DNA from: JAEUMY01 sp031394355
GTDB lineage: Bacteria > Pseudomonadota > Gammaproteobacteria > Burkholderiales > Usitatibacteraceae
NCBI GenBank assembly: GCA_031394355.1
Contig: JANNSU010000008.1
Span: 1 to 64,000 of the forward strand
Reading direction: 5' to 3'
DNA: 64,000 nucleotides
Position 1 is the stretch's first letter. Each line of letters begins with the position of its first letter. The translations under genes and the position numbers were made by a program. The notes under the pieces are model-generated. The model searched no databases and was not told the DNA's origin. It worked only from the letters and a program-made list of their open reading frames with translations. This document shows, one piece after another, positions 51,509 to 60,388 of the stretch.

Positions 51509-53320
51509 ATGAACATCGCCACCTCTCCCGCCGTCGGCCGCGTTGCCGACCTCCGCAACGTCATGGCCAGGCACGGCATTGACGCCATCGTCGTGCCCTC
51601 TTCCGACCCGCACATTTCCGAATACATGCCCGACCGCTGGCAAGGCCGCAAATGGCTTTCCGGCTTCACCGGCTCGGTGGGCACGCTCATCGTCACGGCC
51701 GATTTCGCCGGACTCTGGGTGGACAGTCGCTACTGGGTCCAGGCGGAGACGCAGCTCGCGGGCACCGGCATCGCGATGATGAAGATCCCGGTCGTGTCGA
51801 GCGCCGCGCATCTCGATTGGCTGGCTGCGAATATTGGCCGCAATGGCGTAGTGGCCGTCGATGGCCAGGTCATGGGCCTCGCCGCAGCCAACGCGCTTCG
51901 CGCAGCACTGGCGCCGAATGGTGTCACGCTGCGCACCGATCTCGATCTGCTCGATGAAGTCTGGCGCGATCGTCCCGGCCTGCCCACTGCACCGCTCACC
52001 GAGCATGTCGCCCCATTCGCCATCGCCACGCGTGCCGAGCGGCTCTCGCTGGTGCGCGATGCGATGAAGAAGGCGGGTGCAGCCTGGCATCTGGTGTCGA
52101 CGCTGGACGACCTCGCGTGGCTATTCAACCTGCGCGGCAGCGATGTGGAATACAACCCCGTGTTCGTCGGCCATGCGCTGATCGGGCTGAATGATGTGAC
52201 GCTGTTCCTGGCGCCCGGCAAGGTGGATGCCGCACTCACGGCCCGGCTGGCGGCGGATGGCGTGAAGCTCGCCGACTACGCTGGGGCCGCCGCAGCACTC
52301 GCCAAGCTGGATGGCCAGGCCGTTCTGATCGACCCCGCCCGCGTCACGCTGTCCATGGTCGATGCGCTGCCCGCCAGCGCCACGCGCATCGAAGCACCCA
52401 ATCCCTCCATGCTGGCCAAGTCAAAGAAGAGCGACGCCGAGGTTGCGAATATTCGCAAGACCATGGAGCAGGATGGCGCTGCGCTCTGCGAATTTTTCGC
52501 GTGGCTGGACGGCGCGCTCGCCAAGGTAGAAGCCATCACCGAGCTCACCATCGACGATCAAATCTGCGCCGCGCGGGCGAAGCGCCCCGGCTTCGTCGGC
52601 CCCAGCTTCTCCACCATTGCCGGCTTCAACGGCAATGGCGCCATGCCGCACTATCGCGCCCTGCCGGAGAGTCACTCGGTCATCGCGGGTGACGGCATGC
52701 TGCTCATCGATTCCGGCGGCCAGTATTACGGCGGCACCACCGACATCACCCGCGTCGTGCCCATCGGCAAGACCACGGCCGAGCATCGCCGCGACTACAC
52801 GCTCGTGCTGAAAGGCATGATCCAGCTCTCCATGGCCATCTTCCCGCGAGGCGTGAAGAGCGCTGCGTTGGACACGCTCGCCCGTGCACCCATCTGGGCA
52901 GCACAAGCCGACTACGGCCACGGCACCGGCCACGGCGTCGGCTACTTCCTCAACGTGCACGAAGGCCCGCAGAGCATTTCCCCCCACGCCACCAGCCCGC
53001 TCGCCGTGATGGAGCCCGGCATGATCACCTCCAACGAGCCCGGCCTCTACCGCCAGGGCAAGTGGGGTGTGCGCATCGAGAACCTCGTATTGAACGTACC
53101 CGCGACCGGCATGGGCACCGCGAACGAGTTCGGCGAGTTCCTGCAGTTTGAAACGCTGACTTTGTGCCCGATCAATACTGAGCTGATTGAAAAGAACATG
53201 CTGGATGAAGGCGAGAAGCTGTGGCTGAATGCCTATCACCGCATGGTGAAGGAGCGGCTGTCACCGCTGGTGAGTGGGGCGGCGAAGGAATGGCTGGAGA
53301 AGGCGACGTTGGCAATCTAA
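51509..53320 (+). CDS. M24B Xaa-Pro aminopeptidase (three-domain aminopeptidase P)
   Basis: Cleaves the N-terminal residue before proline; 603 residues, the long cytosolic type like eukaryotic XPNPEP1. Two creatinase-type N-terminal domains precede the pita-bread catalytic domain. Metal ligands: Asp in LLIDSGGQYYG and TDITRV, His in GHGTGHGVGY, Glu in TSNEPGLY and in the C-terminal FLQFETLTLCP. A palindrome copy is read as VANIRKT. A REP array and heptamers precede the gene, and the linker before ATG 51509 has no strong ribosome-binding site. Confidence 0.93.
   Translation: MNIATSPAVGRVADLRNVMARHGIDAIVVPSSDPHISEYMPDRWQGRKWLSGFTGSVGTLIVTADFAGLWVDSRYWVQAETQLAGTGIAMMKIPVVSSAAHLDWLAANIGRNGVVAVDGQVMGLAAANALRAALAPNGVTLRTDLDLLDEVWRDRPGLPTAPLTEHVAPFAIATRAERLSLVRDAMKKAGAAWHLVSTLDDLAWLFNLRGSDVEYNPVFVGHALIGLNDVTLFLAPGKVDAALTARLAADGVKLADYAGAAAALAKLDGQAVLIDPARVTLSMVDALPASATRIEAPNPSMLAKSKKSDAEVANIRKTMEQDGAALCEFFAWLDGALAKVEAITELTIDDQICAARAKRPGFVGPSFSTIAGFNGNGAMPHYRALPESHSVIAGDGMLLIDSGGQYYGGTTDITRVVPIGKTTAEHRRDYTLVLKGMIQLSMAIFPRGVKSAALDTLARAPIWAAQADYGHGTGHGVGYFLNVHEGPQSISPHATSPLAVMEPGMITSNEPGLYRQGKWGVRIENLVLNVPATGMGTANEFGEFLQFETLTLCPINTELIEKNMLDEGEKLWLNAYHRMVKERLSPLVSGAAKEWLEKATLAI
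52445..52456. repeat. GCGAATATTCGC palindrome, copy 26
   Basis: Inside the aminopeptidase P gene, read as Ala-Asn-Ile-Arg, with T..A flanks. Confidence 0.95.
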
Positions 53321-53326
53321 TTTTAG

Positions 53327-53374
53327 GTCGTCATCCCGGCGAAGGCGCGAAAGCGCGCTTTCGCCGGGACGACG
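53327..53374. repeat. REP-like hairpin (CCGGCGAAGG type)
   Basis: GTCGTCATCCCGGCGAAGGCGC pairs with its near complement around AAA, just after the aminopeptidase stop; it may also act as a transcript 3' end. Confidence 0.8.
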
Positions 53375-53413
53375 GCAATTTTTGACTGACGTTGAATACA
53401 AGGGGACCCACGC

Positions 53414-54907
53414 ATGTTCGAATCCGCAGAAATCGGCCACAAACTTTCCAAGGGCGAATACAAGCTCATCGAGCCCAAGCTGCGGGCGGAATTGCTGGAG
53501 GCGCAGGTCAAGCTCTCCGAGCGCGGCGACTTTCCTGTCGTCATCCTCATCTCTGGTGTGCGGGGTGCGGGCAAGGGCGAGACGGTCAACCTGCTCAACG
53601 AATGGATGGACCCGCGGCACATCCGCACCACTGCCTTCGACACCCCCAATGACGACGAGCGTGCCCGGCCGCCCATGTGGCGATTCTGGCGGGCGCTGCC
53701 CCCAAAGGGCAAGATCGGCATTCTCTTCGGATCGTGGTACACCGCCCCCATCATCGACCGCGTCTTCAAGATGTCCAGGAAGCGCGAGCTTTCCCAGGCT
53801 GTCGAGCGCATCCGCCAATTCGAGACCATGCTGGCGCAGGATGGCGCGCTCATCATCAAATTCTGGTTTCACCTCTCCGAATCAGCACAGAAAAAGCGGC
53901 TGAAGACGCTGCAGGCCGACCCCAAGAACCGCTGGCGTGTCAGCGACCGCGACTGGTCGTTCTTCAAACACTATCGGCGCTTCATCGACATCAGCGGCGA
54001 AGTGCTGGAAGAGACCAGCACCGCCCACGCGCCGTGGCTCATCGTCGAGGGCTCTGATCCGGAATACCGCGCTGTCATGGTGGGCAAGGTGCTGCTGGAG
54101 GCGCTCAACAACCGCCTCGCCCTGCCCAAGGGCCAGAAGGCTGTACAGATTGCCGTGCCGCCACTGGTGGAGCCCGTCGATCATCTGCGCGTGCTCGACA
54201 CACTGAATCTGAAGCAAGCCGTGCCCAAGGAGAAATACGAGCGGGACCTGGCCAAGCTGCAAAGTCGTATCGCCCAGATGACGCGGCACCCCAAGTTCGC
54301 CGAGCGCGCCATCATCTGCGCGTTCGAGGGCATGGATGCGGCGGGCAAGGGCGGCGCCATCCGCCGCATCGCAAGCTCGTTGGATGCGCGGCTCTACCAC
54401 ATCATCCCTGTCGCCGCCCCCACGGACGAAGAGCGTGCCCAGCCCTACCTGTGGCGATTCTGGCGCCACCTGCCAGGCAAGGGCCGCGTCACCATCTACG
54501 ACCGCAGCTGGTACGGCCGCCTGCTGGTGGAGCGTGTGGAGAAATTCTGCAGCGAATCCGACTGGATGCGCGCCTTCGGCGAGATCAACGAGTTTGAAGA
54601 AGAGATCGCCGAGGCCGGCGGCATCGTCACCAAGTTCTGGCTGCAAATCTCATCCGAGGAGCAGCTTCGCCGATTCAAGGAGCGCGAGAAGATCGAGCAC
54701 AAGAATTTCAAGATCACCCCGGAAGACTGGCGCAACCGCGAGAAGTGGGACGCCTATCAGCGCGCCGCCAGCGACATGATCGATCGCACCCACACCAAGC
54801 ACGCGCCGTGGGTGATGGTGGAGGCGAACGACAAGTATCACGCCCGGATCAAGATTCTGTCGTCGCTGGTGGAGCGGGTGGAATCGCAGCTGGAGGGGAA
54901 GGGGTAG
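53414..54907 (+). CDS. Polyphosphate:AMP phosphotransferase (two-domain PPK2)
   Basis: Class II PPK2 that makes ADP from AMP using polyphosphate; 497 residues with two fused PPK2 domains. The C-terminal domain is intact: Walker A GMDAAGKGG, the AAPTDEERAQPYLWRFWR lid region and YDRSWYGRL. The N-terminal domain is degenerate: GVRGAGKGE lacks the Walker A Asp and LFGSWYTAP lacks the Asp-Arg pair. Catalysis is therefore assigned to the second half. ATG 53414 follows AAGGGG. No ppk1 or ppx is nearby. Confidence 0.94.
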   Translation: MFESAEIGHKLSKGEYKLIEPKLRAELLEAQVKLSERGDFPVVILISGVRGAGKGETVNLLNEWMDPRHIRTTAFDTPNDDERARPPMWRFWRALPPKGKIGILFGSWYTAPIIDRVFKMSRKRELSQAVERIRQFETMLAQDGALIIKFWFHLSESAQKKRLKTLQADPKNRWRVSDRDWSFFKHYRRFIDISGEVLEETSTAHAPWLIVEGSDPEYRAVMVGKVLLEALNNRLALPKGQKAVQIAVPPLVEPVDHLRVLDTLNLKQAVPKEKYERDLAKLQSRIAQMTRHPKFAERAIICAFEGMDAAGKGGAIRRIASSLDARLYHIIPVAAPTDEERAQPYLWRFWRHLPGKGRVTIYDRSWYGRLLVERVEKFCSESDWMRAFGEINEFEEEIAEAGGIVTKFWLQISSEEQLRRFKEREKIEHKNFKITPEDWRNREKWDAYQRAASDMIDRTHTKHAPWVMVEANDKYHARIKILSSLVERVESQLEGKG

Positions 54908-54909
54908 TT

Positions 54910-54921
54910 GCGAATATTCGC
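54910..54921. repeat. GCGAATATTCGC palindrome, copy 27
   Basis: Intergenic, 2 bp after the PPK2 stop, with T..A flanks. Confidence 0.95.
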
Positions 54922-54995
54922 AATGGTGCTGTGCCCATTGGTGGATAGAACAAAGTTGCGGAGCAATGGGGCACTTCCATAAATGCAAAAGTGCT

Positions 54996-55030
54996 CGTCA
55001 CCCCGTCAAACGCCGGGGTCCAGCGCCTTT
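54996..55030. repeat. REP-like half element
   Basis: One arm of the CCGGGGTCCAGCG-type repeat (CGTCACCCCGTCAAACGCCG), unpaired here. Related to the pairs at 21851 and 34743. Confidence 0.65.
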
Positions 55031-55119
55031 GATTCGGTGATCGCGGAAAGAGTACCTTCGTTCACAACAAAGTCGACAGTCTCCAGCTATGTTTCATCAG
55101 GAATCAGGAACCGCAGACC

Positions 55120-55293
55120 ATGAAGGATGATCCGATTGTCGAGGAAATGCGCAAGAACGGGCAGGCGTTCACGGCCCGTCATGGTAACGACCTGGCCGCC
55201 ATTTTCAAGGCGCTGAAAGAGAAAGAGCAGGCGTTGGGGGAGAAGATTGTGCAGCGTCCGCCGCGTCAAGTGCCGAGCCGGGTTGAAGGATGA
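55120..55293 (+). CDS. Small antitoxin-like protein
   Basis: 57-residue ORF. MKDDPIVEEMRKNGQAFTAR and a following HGNDLAAIFKALKEKEQ match, from memory, a widespread family of tiny proteins with the DPIVEEVR-type start found near toxin-antitoxin loci. ATG 55120 has AGGAA upstream. A HigA-like HTH gene follows 60 bp downstream in the same direction. No toxin gene is visible in the pair, so the toxin-antitoxin role is doubtful. Confidence 0.6.
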   Translation: MKDDPIVEEMRKNGQAFTARHGNDLAAIFKALKEKEQALGEKIVQRPPRQVPSRVEG

Positions 55294-55353
55294 TGCATCC
55301 AAGGGGTCTCTTCCCCCTGTTTCTCGCTCAATGATAAGCAAGCCGGTGAGACC

Positions 55354-55683
55354 ATGGCATTGACACGAGACTTCAAAGAGACGATTAGAGCGCGGGCAGA
55401 ACGCGAGCCGAAATTCGCCCGCGCGCTGCTCGATGAAGCGGTGACGCTTTTTCTTGAGGGAGAGCCTGACACCGCCAAGCTGATACTGCGCGATCTGGTG
55501 AATGCGACCATGGGCTTTGAGCAACTTGCGGCCGAGATCGATGTGCCGAGCAAGAGCGTTCATCGCATGCTGTCGAACACCGACAACCCGACCATGGGAA
55601 ACCTGTCGGCCATTTTCGGCGCGCTGGGACGCAGCCTCAATGTGAAGGTGCGCGTGGATCTGCTGCCGCGCAAGGCGGCGTGA
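55354..55683 (+). CDS. HigA-like HTH antitoxin/regulator
   Basis: 109 residues, with an HTH of the addiction-module antidote type: FEQLAAEIDVPSKSVHRMLS, then NPTMGNLSAIFGALGRSLNV. An N-terminal helix (DFKETIRARAEREPKFARALLDEAV) is usual for the group that pairs with RelE/HigB-type toxins. The neighbour upstream is a 57-residue ORF rather than a RelE-fold toxin. A bidirectional-type terminator follows about 60 bp downstream. Confidence 0.8.
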   Translation: MALTRDFKETIRARAEREPKFARALLDEAVTLFLEGEPDTAKLILRDLVNATMGFEQLAAEIDVPSKSVHRMLSNTDNPTMGNLSAIFGALGRSLNVKVRVDLLPRKAA

Positions 55684-55705
55684 CGGCGGAGGGGAAGCGG
55701 TGGTT

Positions 55706-55717
55706 GCGAATATTCGC
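55706..55717. repeat. GCGAATATTCGC palindrome, copy 28
   Basis: Intergenic, 23 bp after the HigA-like stop, with T..A flanks. The next copy is 7.4 kb away. Confidence 0.95.
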
Positions 55718-55743
55718 AGTAGGTAAAGACTGCAAAAAAAGCG

Positions 55744-55770
55744 AAGGGGCCGAGCGGCCCCTTCTTTTTT
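55744..55770. terminator. Intrinsic terminator after HigA-like gene
   Basis: AAGGGGCCG and CGGCCCCTT pair around a short AG loop, followed by CTTTTTT; the A run on the other side lets it work in both directions. Confidence 0.85.
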
Positions 55771-55844
55771 GCAAATTTCTTGCACGACCTTGCGGACAGA
55801 TGCTTTGCTCCTCTGAATCATTGCCTTGATGTATTCCCACCAGT

Positions 55845-56078
55845 TCACGGCGAGTTGCGCTCCACCTTGTCTGCCCGCATCCACCGGTAACTGAAACCGA
55901 ATGCGCGCCCTTTGAACAGCACCATCGCATCGGTGGGGTCATGACGCATTTCTTTGGGTACACCCGTGCATCCATGAAAAAGGAAACCATCGTTTTGCAG
56001 CGTGACGCGGATGTCCGGATAACAGCGCGAGCCGTCGGCCAGCGTCGTCGAGGCGAGCAATTTCAGGATGGTTGTCAC
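55845..56078 (-). CDS. Small protein of unknown function
   Basis: 77-residue ORF from GTG 56078 (complement). The translation (VTTILKLLASTTLADGSRCY, later LFHGCTGVPKEM) has two Cys and reads like a folded small beta domain, and it lies 3' of the response-regulator gene on the same strand. I recognise no family. The start codon and the coding status are both uncertain. Confidence 0.4.
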   Translation of the reverse strand: MTTILKLLASTTLADGSRCYPDIRVTLQNDGFLFHGCTGVPKEMRHDPTDAMVLFKGRAFGFSYRWMRADKVERNSP

Positions 56079-56127
56079 TGGCCCGCTTGATTGCCAGCAA
56101 CACAATGGCTGGCCCGTGTGATCTGCC

Positions 56128-56646
56128 TTAGCCTGCCGAGACGAGCGTGCGGGGCAGGCCCGATCTAAGGTGTCCGCTTTCGACCAAGGCTTGGGTTCGC
56201 GACATGACCTCATTGGCGGAGAAGGGCTTTTTCATGAAGTCGTTGGCGCCGATGCGCTGCGCATAGAATTGTTCGGCAGCCTGCTCGTTGCCGCTCATCA
56301 TGATGACCGGGATGAACTGGGTCTGCGGGTCTTTGCGCAGCAATCGCAACGCCGCGAACCCGTCCATCGCCGGCAGAACGATGTCGAGAAAGATGAGATC
56401 CGGCTGGTGTGTTCGGGCCAGTTTGAGACCGTCTTCCGCAGTCGTTGCCTCGAGGGTCTGAAAACCGCTCTTTTGCAACGTGCGGCGTAGCGAAACCAAA
56501 ATTGTCATCGAGTCATCGATGGTCAGCGCCGTCAGGCCGACATACTCCGGCACCGATTCGGACGGCACATCCTGCAAGTCCGACGCCTCTGGCGGCGGAT
56601 CCACCGACGTATCGAACAGGCGCTTCAGGCGGTCTAACAGGTTCAT
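56128..56646 (-). CDS. Response regulator receiver-domain protein
   Basis: 172 residues: a 40-residue N-terminal extension (MNLLDRLKRLFDTSVDPPPE), then a REC domain with acidic pocket LTIDDSMTI, phospho-acceptor in IFLDIVLPAMDG, switch region IMMSGNE and Lys in MKKPF. No output domain. The amphipathic N-terminal helix and the PilG/PilH-like core suggest a pili or chemosensory relay. No histidine kinase is adjacent. Confidence 0.88.
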   Translation of the reverse strand: MNLLDRLKRLFDTSVDPPPEASDLQDVPSESVPEYVGLTALTIDDSMTILVSLRRTLQKSGFQTLEATTAEDGLKLARTHQPDLIFLDIVLPAMDGFAALRLLRKDPQTQFIPVIMMSGNEQAAEQFYAQRIGANDFMKKPFSANEVMSRTQALVESGHLRSGLPRTLVSAG

Positions 56647-56865
56647 GGTTGCGCGGGGGCAGGACGTTTTTCCGCAGGTATAGTCACACTGTGGTTTATC
56701 ACATCAATGTGACAGATACGCAACACGCAGGTTCCGCGCGCGATCAGGCGCTCCTGCAGACGGGACAACCGCTTTCGACCCCTCAGGCACACCAGCCGGA
56801 CTCGCCAATGGGAAACGCGAGTCCGGTGTTGCCAAGAGCGCTGTCAGGCTTCCGTCGCAGCGCTG

Positions 56866-57237
56866 TCAGGCTTCCGTCGCGTAAAAGAACTCTTCGCGGA
56901 CGATCTTGCCGCCTTCGACGGTATAGAGTCCGGCCTCGATCATGTTCATCCGTGTGCCGGAGGGCTTGTGAGTGACATCGATCTCGAAGCCGACGATGAA
57001 ACGATCACCGTGGGGCCATGGGCCGGTGACGGTTGCACTGTGAACTTCGTGGTTGTCGAACCACCAGGCGTTCTTGGCCTTGATTGCGGCGATGCCCTCG
57101 GCTGCCTGTGGCATGTCCTGCATGGCCGCGGCTTCAACGCTGACAGCGTCCTCGGCGTACAACGTGTTCTGTGCTTCGTCGCTCTTGCCTTCCTTGCACA
57201 GTTCGACCAGTTTCTTTGCGATCTCGAATGATGTCAT
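56866..57237 (-). CDS. SnoaL-like (NTF2-fold) protein
   Basis: 123 residues with the NTF2-like cone fold pattern: MTSFEIAKKLVELCKEGKSD, YAEDAVSVEAA, EGIAAIKAKNAWWFDNHEV and GLYTVEGGKIVREEFFY. ATG 57237 with GGAAATC upstream was chosen over a longer frame that starts in a repeat. The family includes isomerases, small binding proteins and stress proteins; function here is unknown. It is the last gene before the low-GC island. Confidence 0.8.
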   Translation of the reverse strand: MTSFEIAKKLVELCKEGKSDEAQNTLYAEDAVSVEAAAMQDMPQAAEGIAAIKAKNAWWFDNHEVHSATVTGPWPHGDRFIVGFEIDVTHKPSGTRMNMIEAGLYTVEGGKIVREEFFYATEA

Positions 57238-57322
57238 TGCGATTTCCTTTCGGTAGCGGCGGAGCAGGGGCGCTCCGGCAGTCAGTCTAGGCACCGCTTG
57301 GCTGCGCTGGTGTGACAGCCCG

Positions 57323-57352
57323 AAACCAATGGGGTCAAAACCAATGGGGTCA
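57323..57352. repeat. 15-bp direct repeat at the island's left edge
   Basis: AAACCAATGGGGTCA occurs twice head to tail. GGGGTCA/TGACCCC motifs recur at 57488-57508 as ACCTGACCCC and GTGACCCC, the pattern common at edges of acquired segments and REP-associated transposase genes. Confidence 0.7.
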
Positions 57353-57563
57353 CGACGTTCAATATCGCATTCATCCTGTTCAGCTGTCTTAAACTTCGTT
57401 CTCTGCTCCACGACTTGCACTAGCCTGAGCCCCTAAGTGAAGTCGTCCAATGGTGTGCAGCAGGGCGGATGTGATAATGAAAGACCTGACCCCACCCGTG
57501 ACCCCACCCGCTGGTTTGACTCATTGTGCTATAAGGCCCTGTCCTTGGAGCACCGGCGCCACT

Positions 57564-58835
57564 ATGCATAAACAGATACCTAAAGAGCCCCACCCACAGC
57601 AGTTCAAGAATGGCGAAGTCCATGACTGGTACCGAATCGTCCTTGGATACTCTGACCACTTGGTCTCGGACCTACTTGATGAACTTGATCTAAACGAGAC
57701 TCAAGCACGCCTTCTAGACCCATTCTGTGGTGCCGGCACAACATTGGTTGAAGCAAAAAAGCGCGGCATTCGTGCCTTAGGTTTGGACGCAAACCCTTCA
57801 AGCTGCTTTGCATCATCAGTCAAGACAGACTGGAACCTGAACCCAGAATCGCTAGTTCGTGCGGCCAGCGCCGTAGGCAGATCATTTGATACCTGCTTAG
57901 CTGACAAAGCTAGCCTGAAGCGCGATCCAACCTACAGATACATCTCTGCCTCTGGCATGCTTGAACGGGGCTGGATTTCTCATCAGCCATTGCTTGCCGC
58001 GATGGCCGCGAAGCAGGCTGTGCTCAAGCTACGCAAGCCGCATGACGCTTCCAAACCGCCATTATTGCTCGCCCTGATGGCCGAATTTGTACTCACCACA
58101 TCGAACGTCAAATTTGGACCAGAGCTCTACTGCTCGACCGCCAAGAAGGAGGTCGACGTTCTGTCGAACTTTCGTCAGCAAGTTGAAAGAATGGCGTCTG
58201 ACATCTACGTTGCAGAGGGGGGGCGAGACACGAGGACTGAGGTCCTTCTTGGCGACGCAAGAAAGTTGCATACATCAGAACGCGTCAGGAAAGCTGGCCT
58301 GTTTGACGCCGTGATCTGCTCTCCCCCATACCCAACCGAGCATGACTACACAAGGAACGCGCGTCTTGAACTTGCATTTCTTGAGCAAGTTTCCGACATT
58401 GAATCCCTTCGGACAATAAAGAAGAGAATGCTGCGATCACATACAAAGGGCATTTACGTTTCTGATAGCGACAGTAGCGAAGTTTCTTGGAGTCAACGGA
58501 TAGGACGAATTGCGAACCAGATTAAGGAACTAACTCCGCCAGATGCTCATGGATTTGCACGCCTCTATCCCACCGTACTTCGACAGTATTTTGGGGGGAT
58601 GGCAATGCACTTCAAATCCGTGCAGAAAGTTCTTCGCCGCAAGGCAAGGTGTATGTATATCGTTGGCGATCAAGCTTCGTATTTTGGCGTCCACATCCCG
58701 ACTGCGGAAATACTTGGTTCAATTGCAGAGCGATCAGGATTCGACGTACTTGAGATCCGAAAGTGGAGAATGCGCAGGCCTACAAACGGCAGAGACGCTG
58801 TAGCAGAGAACATTCTAATCTTGCGACGGCGCTAG
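57564..58835 (+). CDS. Alpha-type DNA amino-methyltransferase (probably N4-cytosine)
   Basis: 423 residues. The SAM-binding motif I (LDPFCGAGTT, residues 51-60) comes before the catalytic motif (SPPY, residues 253-256), with about 190 residues between them that would hold a target-recognition domain: the alpha order. The SPPY rather than DPPY box suggests N4-cytosine. ATG 57564 was chosen; an upstream extension runs into the repeat. The gene heads a tight three-gene cluster (19 bp to the ATPase gene). GC content and codon use are visibly lower than in neighbouring genes. Confidence 0.85.
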   Translation: MHKQIPKEPHPQQFKNGEVHDWYRIVLGYSDHLVSDLLDELDLNETQARLLDPFCGAGTTLVEAKKRGIRALGLDANPSSCFASSVKTDWNLNPESLVRAASAVGRSFDTCLADKASLKRDPTYRYISASGMLERGWISHQPLLAAMAAKQAVLKLRKPHDASKPPLLLALMAEFVLTTSNVKFGPELYCSTAKKEVDVLSNFRQQVERMASDIYVAEGGRDTRTEVLLGDARKLHTSERVRKAGLFDAVICSPPYPTEHDYTRNARLELAFLEQVSDIESLRTIKKRMLRSHTKGIYVSDSDSSEVSWSQRIGRIANQIKELTPPDAHGFARLYPTVLRQYFGGMAMHFKSVQKVLRRKARCMYIVGDQASYFGVHIPTAEILGSIAERSGFDVLEIRKWRMRRPTNGRDAVAENILILRRR

Positions 58836-58854
58836 AACTGAGCAGGAGGACACC

Positions 58855-60387
58855 ATGGCTATGAAGATCAAAGTACACGAGAAAGCTCTCGGGCACTTGA
58901 GCAGAGGGCTCTATCGAAGCCCCGCTAGCGCGTTGCGCGAGCTGGTGAGCAATGCTTGGGATGCGAATGCCACAACTGTCACGATCAATACGAACTATCC
59001 GAACTTCTTTCAGATCTCTATCGAAGACAACGGCCACGGATTCTCCAAGCAAGAGTTTGAGAGAATGATGTCAGGCGGTATTGGCAACAGCGAGAAGCGT
59101 GCGAGAAAGCAAGAGCCCCTCTATGGTCGGGCGGTGATTGGCAGACTTGGAATAGGTATGCTGGGCATCGCGCAGATTTGCCCTTCATTTGTGGTCATAT
59201 CTAAACCTGCGAAAGGTGTTGGCTTCGCCGCCAGCGTTCGCCTATACGACACACTTAAGCGAGACCTCGACAAGCAGAAAGGTGCGAAGAAAGACGGTCC
59301 CGTCATGGAGGTTCATGTCGGCGAATACGACTTTATCGCGCATGACCTGGATTCGCGCCCAGTAGGCACATGGGTTTACTCAACGGACGTTCATCCCACT
59401 TTTACTAAGTCCTTTCAGGAGTCCGTCAAACAATCCGGCTTTGTTGCTCCATCCAGATCGATGGCTGATTGTGTGGCGCAATGTAGCAAAGTTCGTTCGC
59501 TAAACGAGCTCGGCGACTATTGGAAGCTGGTATGGGAACTGGCCGCATCTTGCCCGCTTCCGTATATCCACGAGGACGCGTTGCCAAGTCGCTTAGTCAA
59601 AGAAGATCACAAACGATTGACCTCATACAACTTTGCGGTGTCGGTAGATGGTATCCAGTTGGCAAAGCCTGTTTGGTTGCACGGGAATGCCGACGGCTAT
59701 ACGCCGCTGCGCATAAAGAGTGCAACCTACGAAGTCTATGGCTATCCAGTCAAGTTTCACGGCTACCTTGTTGTTCAGGAGGGGAAGCAGATAAAGCCCG
59801 ACGAACTGCGTGGCATCATGATTCGTGTGAAAGATGTTGGCATTGGGTACTACGACTTCTCGTTACTGGATTACAGGATTAACCACGGACCCAGAAGCCG
59901 ATGGCTAACTGGCGAAATTTTTGTGGAGTCCGGTCTTGAAGATGCGCTGAACATCGATCGCGACAGTTTCAACAGATTTCATCCCGAATTCCGAGCTGTG
60001 CAGCGAGAGGTACACCGACTTCTGCAGGATAGTGTGTTTCCTGAGGTCTACAAGCAAATTGACGTTCGCTCGGAGAAGCGGGCCCAAGCAAAAGCTGTCC
60101 ATCGTGCGGAGCATGTGTCGACAGTATTCAAAAAAGCTGCCAAGGAGTCACTTCAACTGCCAGCCAGAGAGGTGGAGAAGCTTGCAAAGAGTATCGTTCC
60201 TCAGGCTACGGATGCATCTACCAAGCCACAGTCCGTCTTCCCAGTTGGCATCCGCCTAAAGGCATCACAAAGGCAGCTCGCTGAATCAGTGCTGCTTGCA
60301 TTTGATCTTGCAGCGGAAGAAAAGGATCCCGCCAGGAGACGTGACCTGTTTGCCGAATTGTTAGCTGGTGTGTTAGCAAAATGGTGA
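58855..60387 (+). CDS. GHKL (Hsp90/MORC-like) ATPase
   Basis: 510 residues. The N-terminal GHKL ATPase shows the N box (Glu29, Asn33 in ALRELVSNAWDAN), the D58-x-G-x-G62 box (EDNGHGF) and the lid Gly box at 96-101 (GRLGIG). A middle domain follows that resembles the S5-fold transducer of Hsp90/MutL, then a basic helical C-terminus (EKRAQAKAVHRAEHV) that could bind nucleic acid. GHKL ATPases with this plan (MORC/MutL-like) have been linked with restriction-modification loci. The start has a GAGGA site. The next gene begins one base after its stop. Confidence 0.85.
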   Translation: MAMKIKVHEKALGHLSRGLYRSPASALRELVSNAWDANATTVTINTNYPNFFQISIEDNGHGFSKQEFERMMSGGIGNSEKRARKQEPLYGRAVIGRLGIGMLGIAQICPSFVVISKPAKGVGFAASVRLYDTLKRDLDKQKGAKKDGPVMEVHVGEYDFIAHDLDSRPVGTWVYSTDVHPTFTKSFQESVKQSGFVAPSRSMADCVAQCSKVRSLNELGDYWKLVWELAASCPLPYIHEDALPSRLVKEDHKRLTSYNFAVSVDGIQLAKPVWLHGNADGYTPLRIKSATYEVYGYPVKFHGYLVVQEGKQIKPDELRGIMIRVKDVGIGYYDFSLLDYRINHGPRSRWLTGEIFVESGLEDALNIDRDSFNRFHPEFRAVQREVHRLLQDSVFPEVYKQIDVRSEKRAQAKAVHRAEHVSTVFKKAAKESLQLPAREVEKLAKSIVPQATDASTKPQSVFPVGIRLKASQRQLAESVLLAFDLAAEEKDPARRRDLFAELLAGVLAKW

Positions 60388-60388
60388 T

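Noticed and set aside
56445..56975. 176-residue plus-strand ORF between response regulator and SnoaL-like genes
   Set aside because: It overlaps both genes antisense and is Arg/Ser-rich as shadow frames are here.
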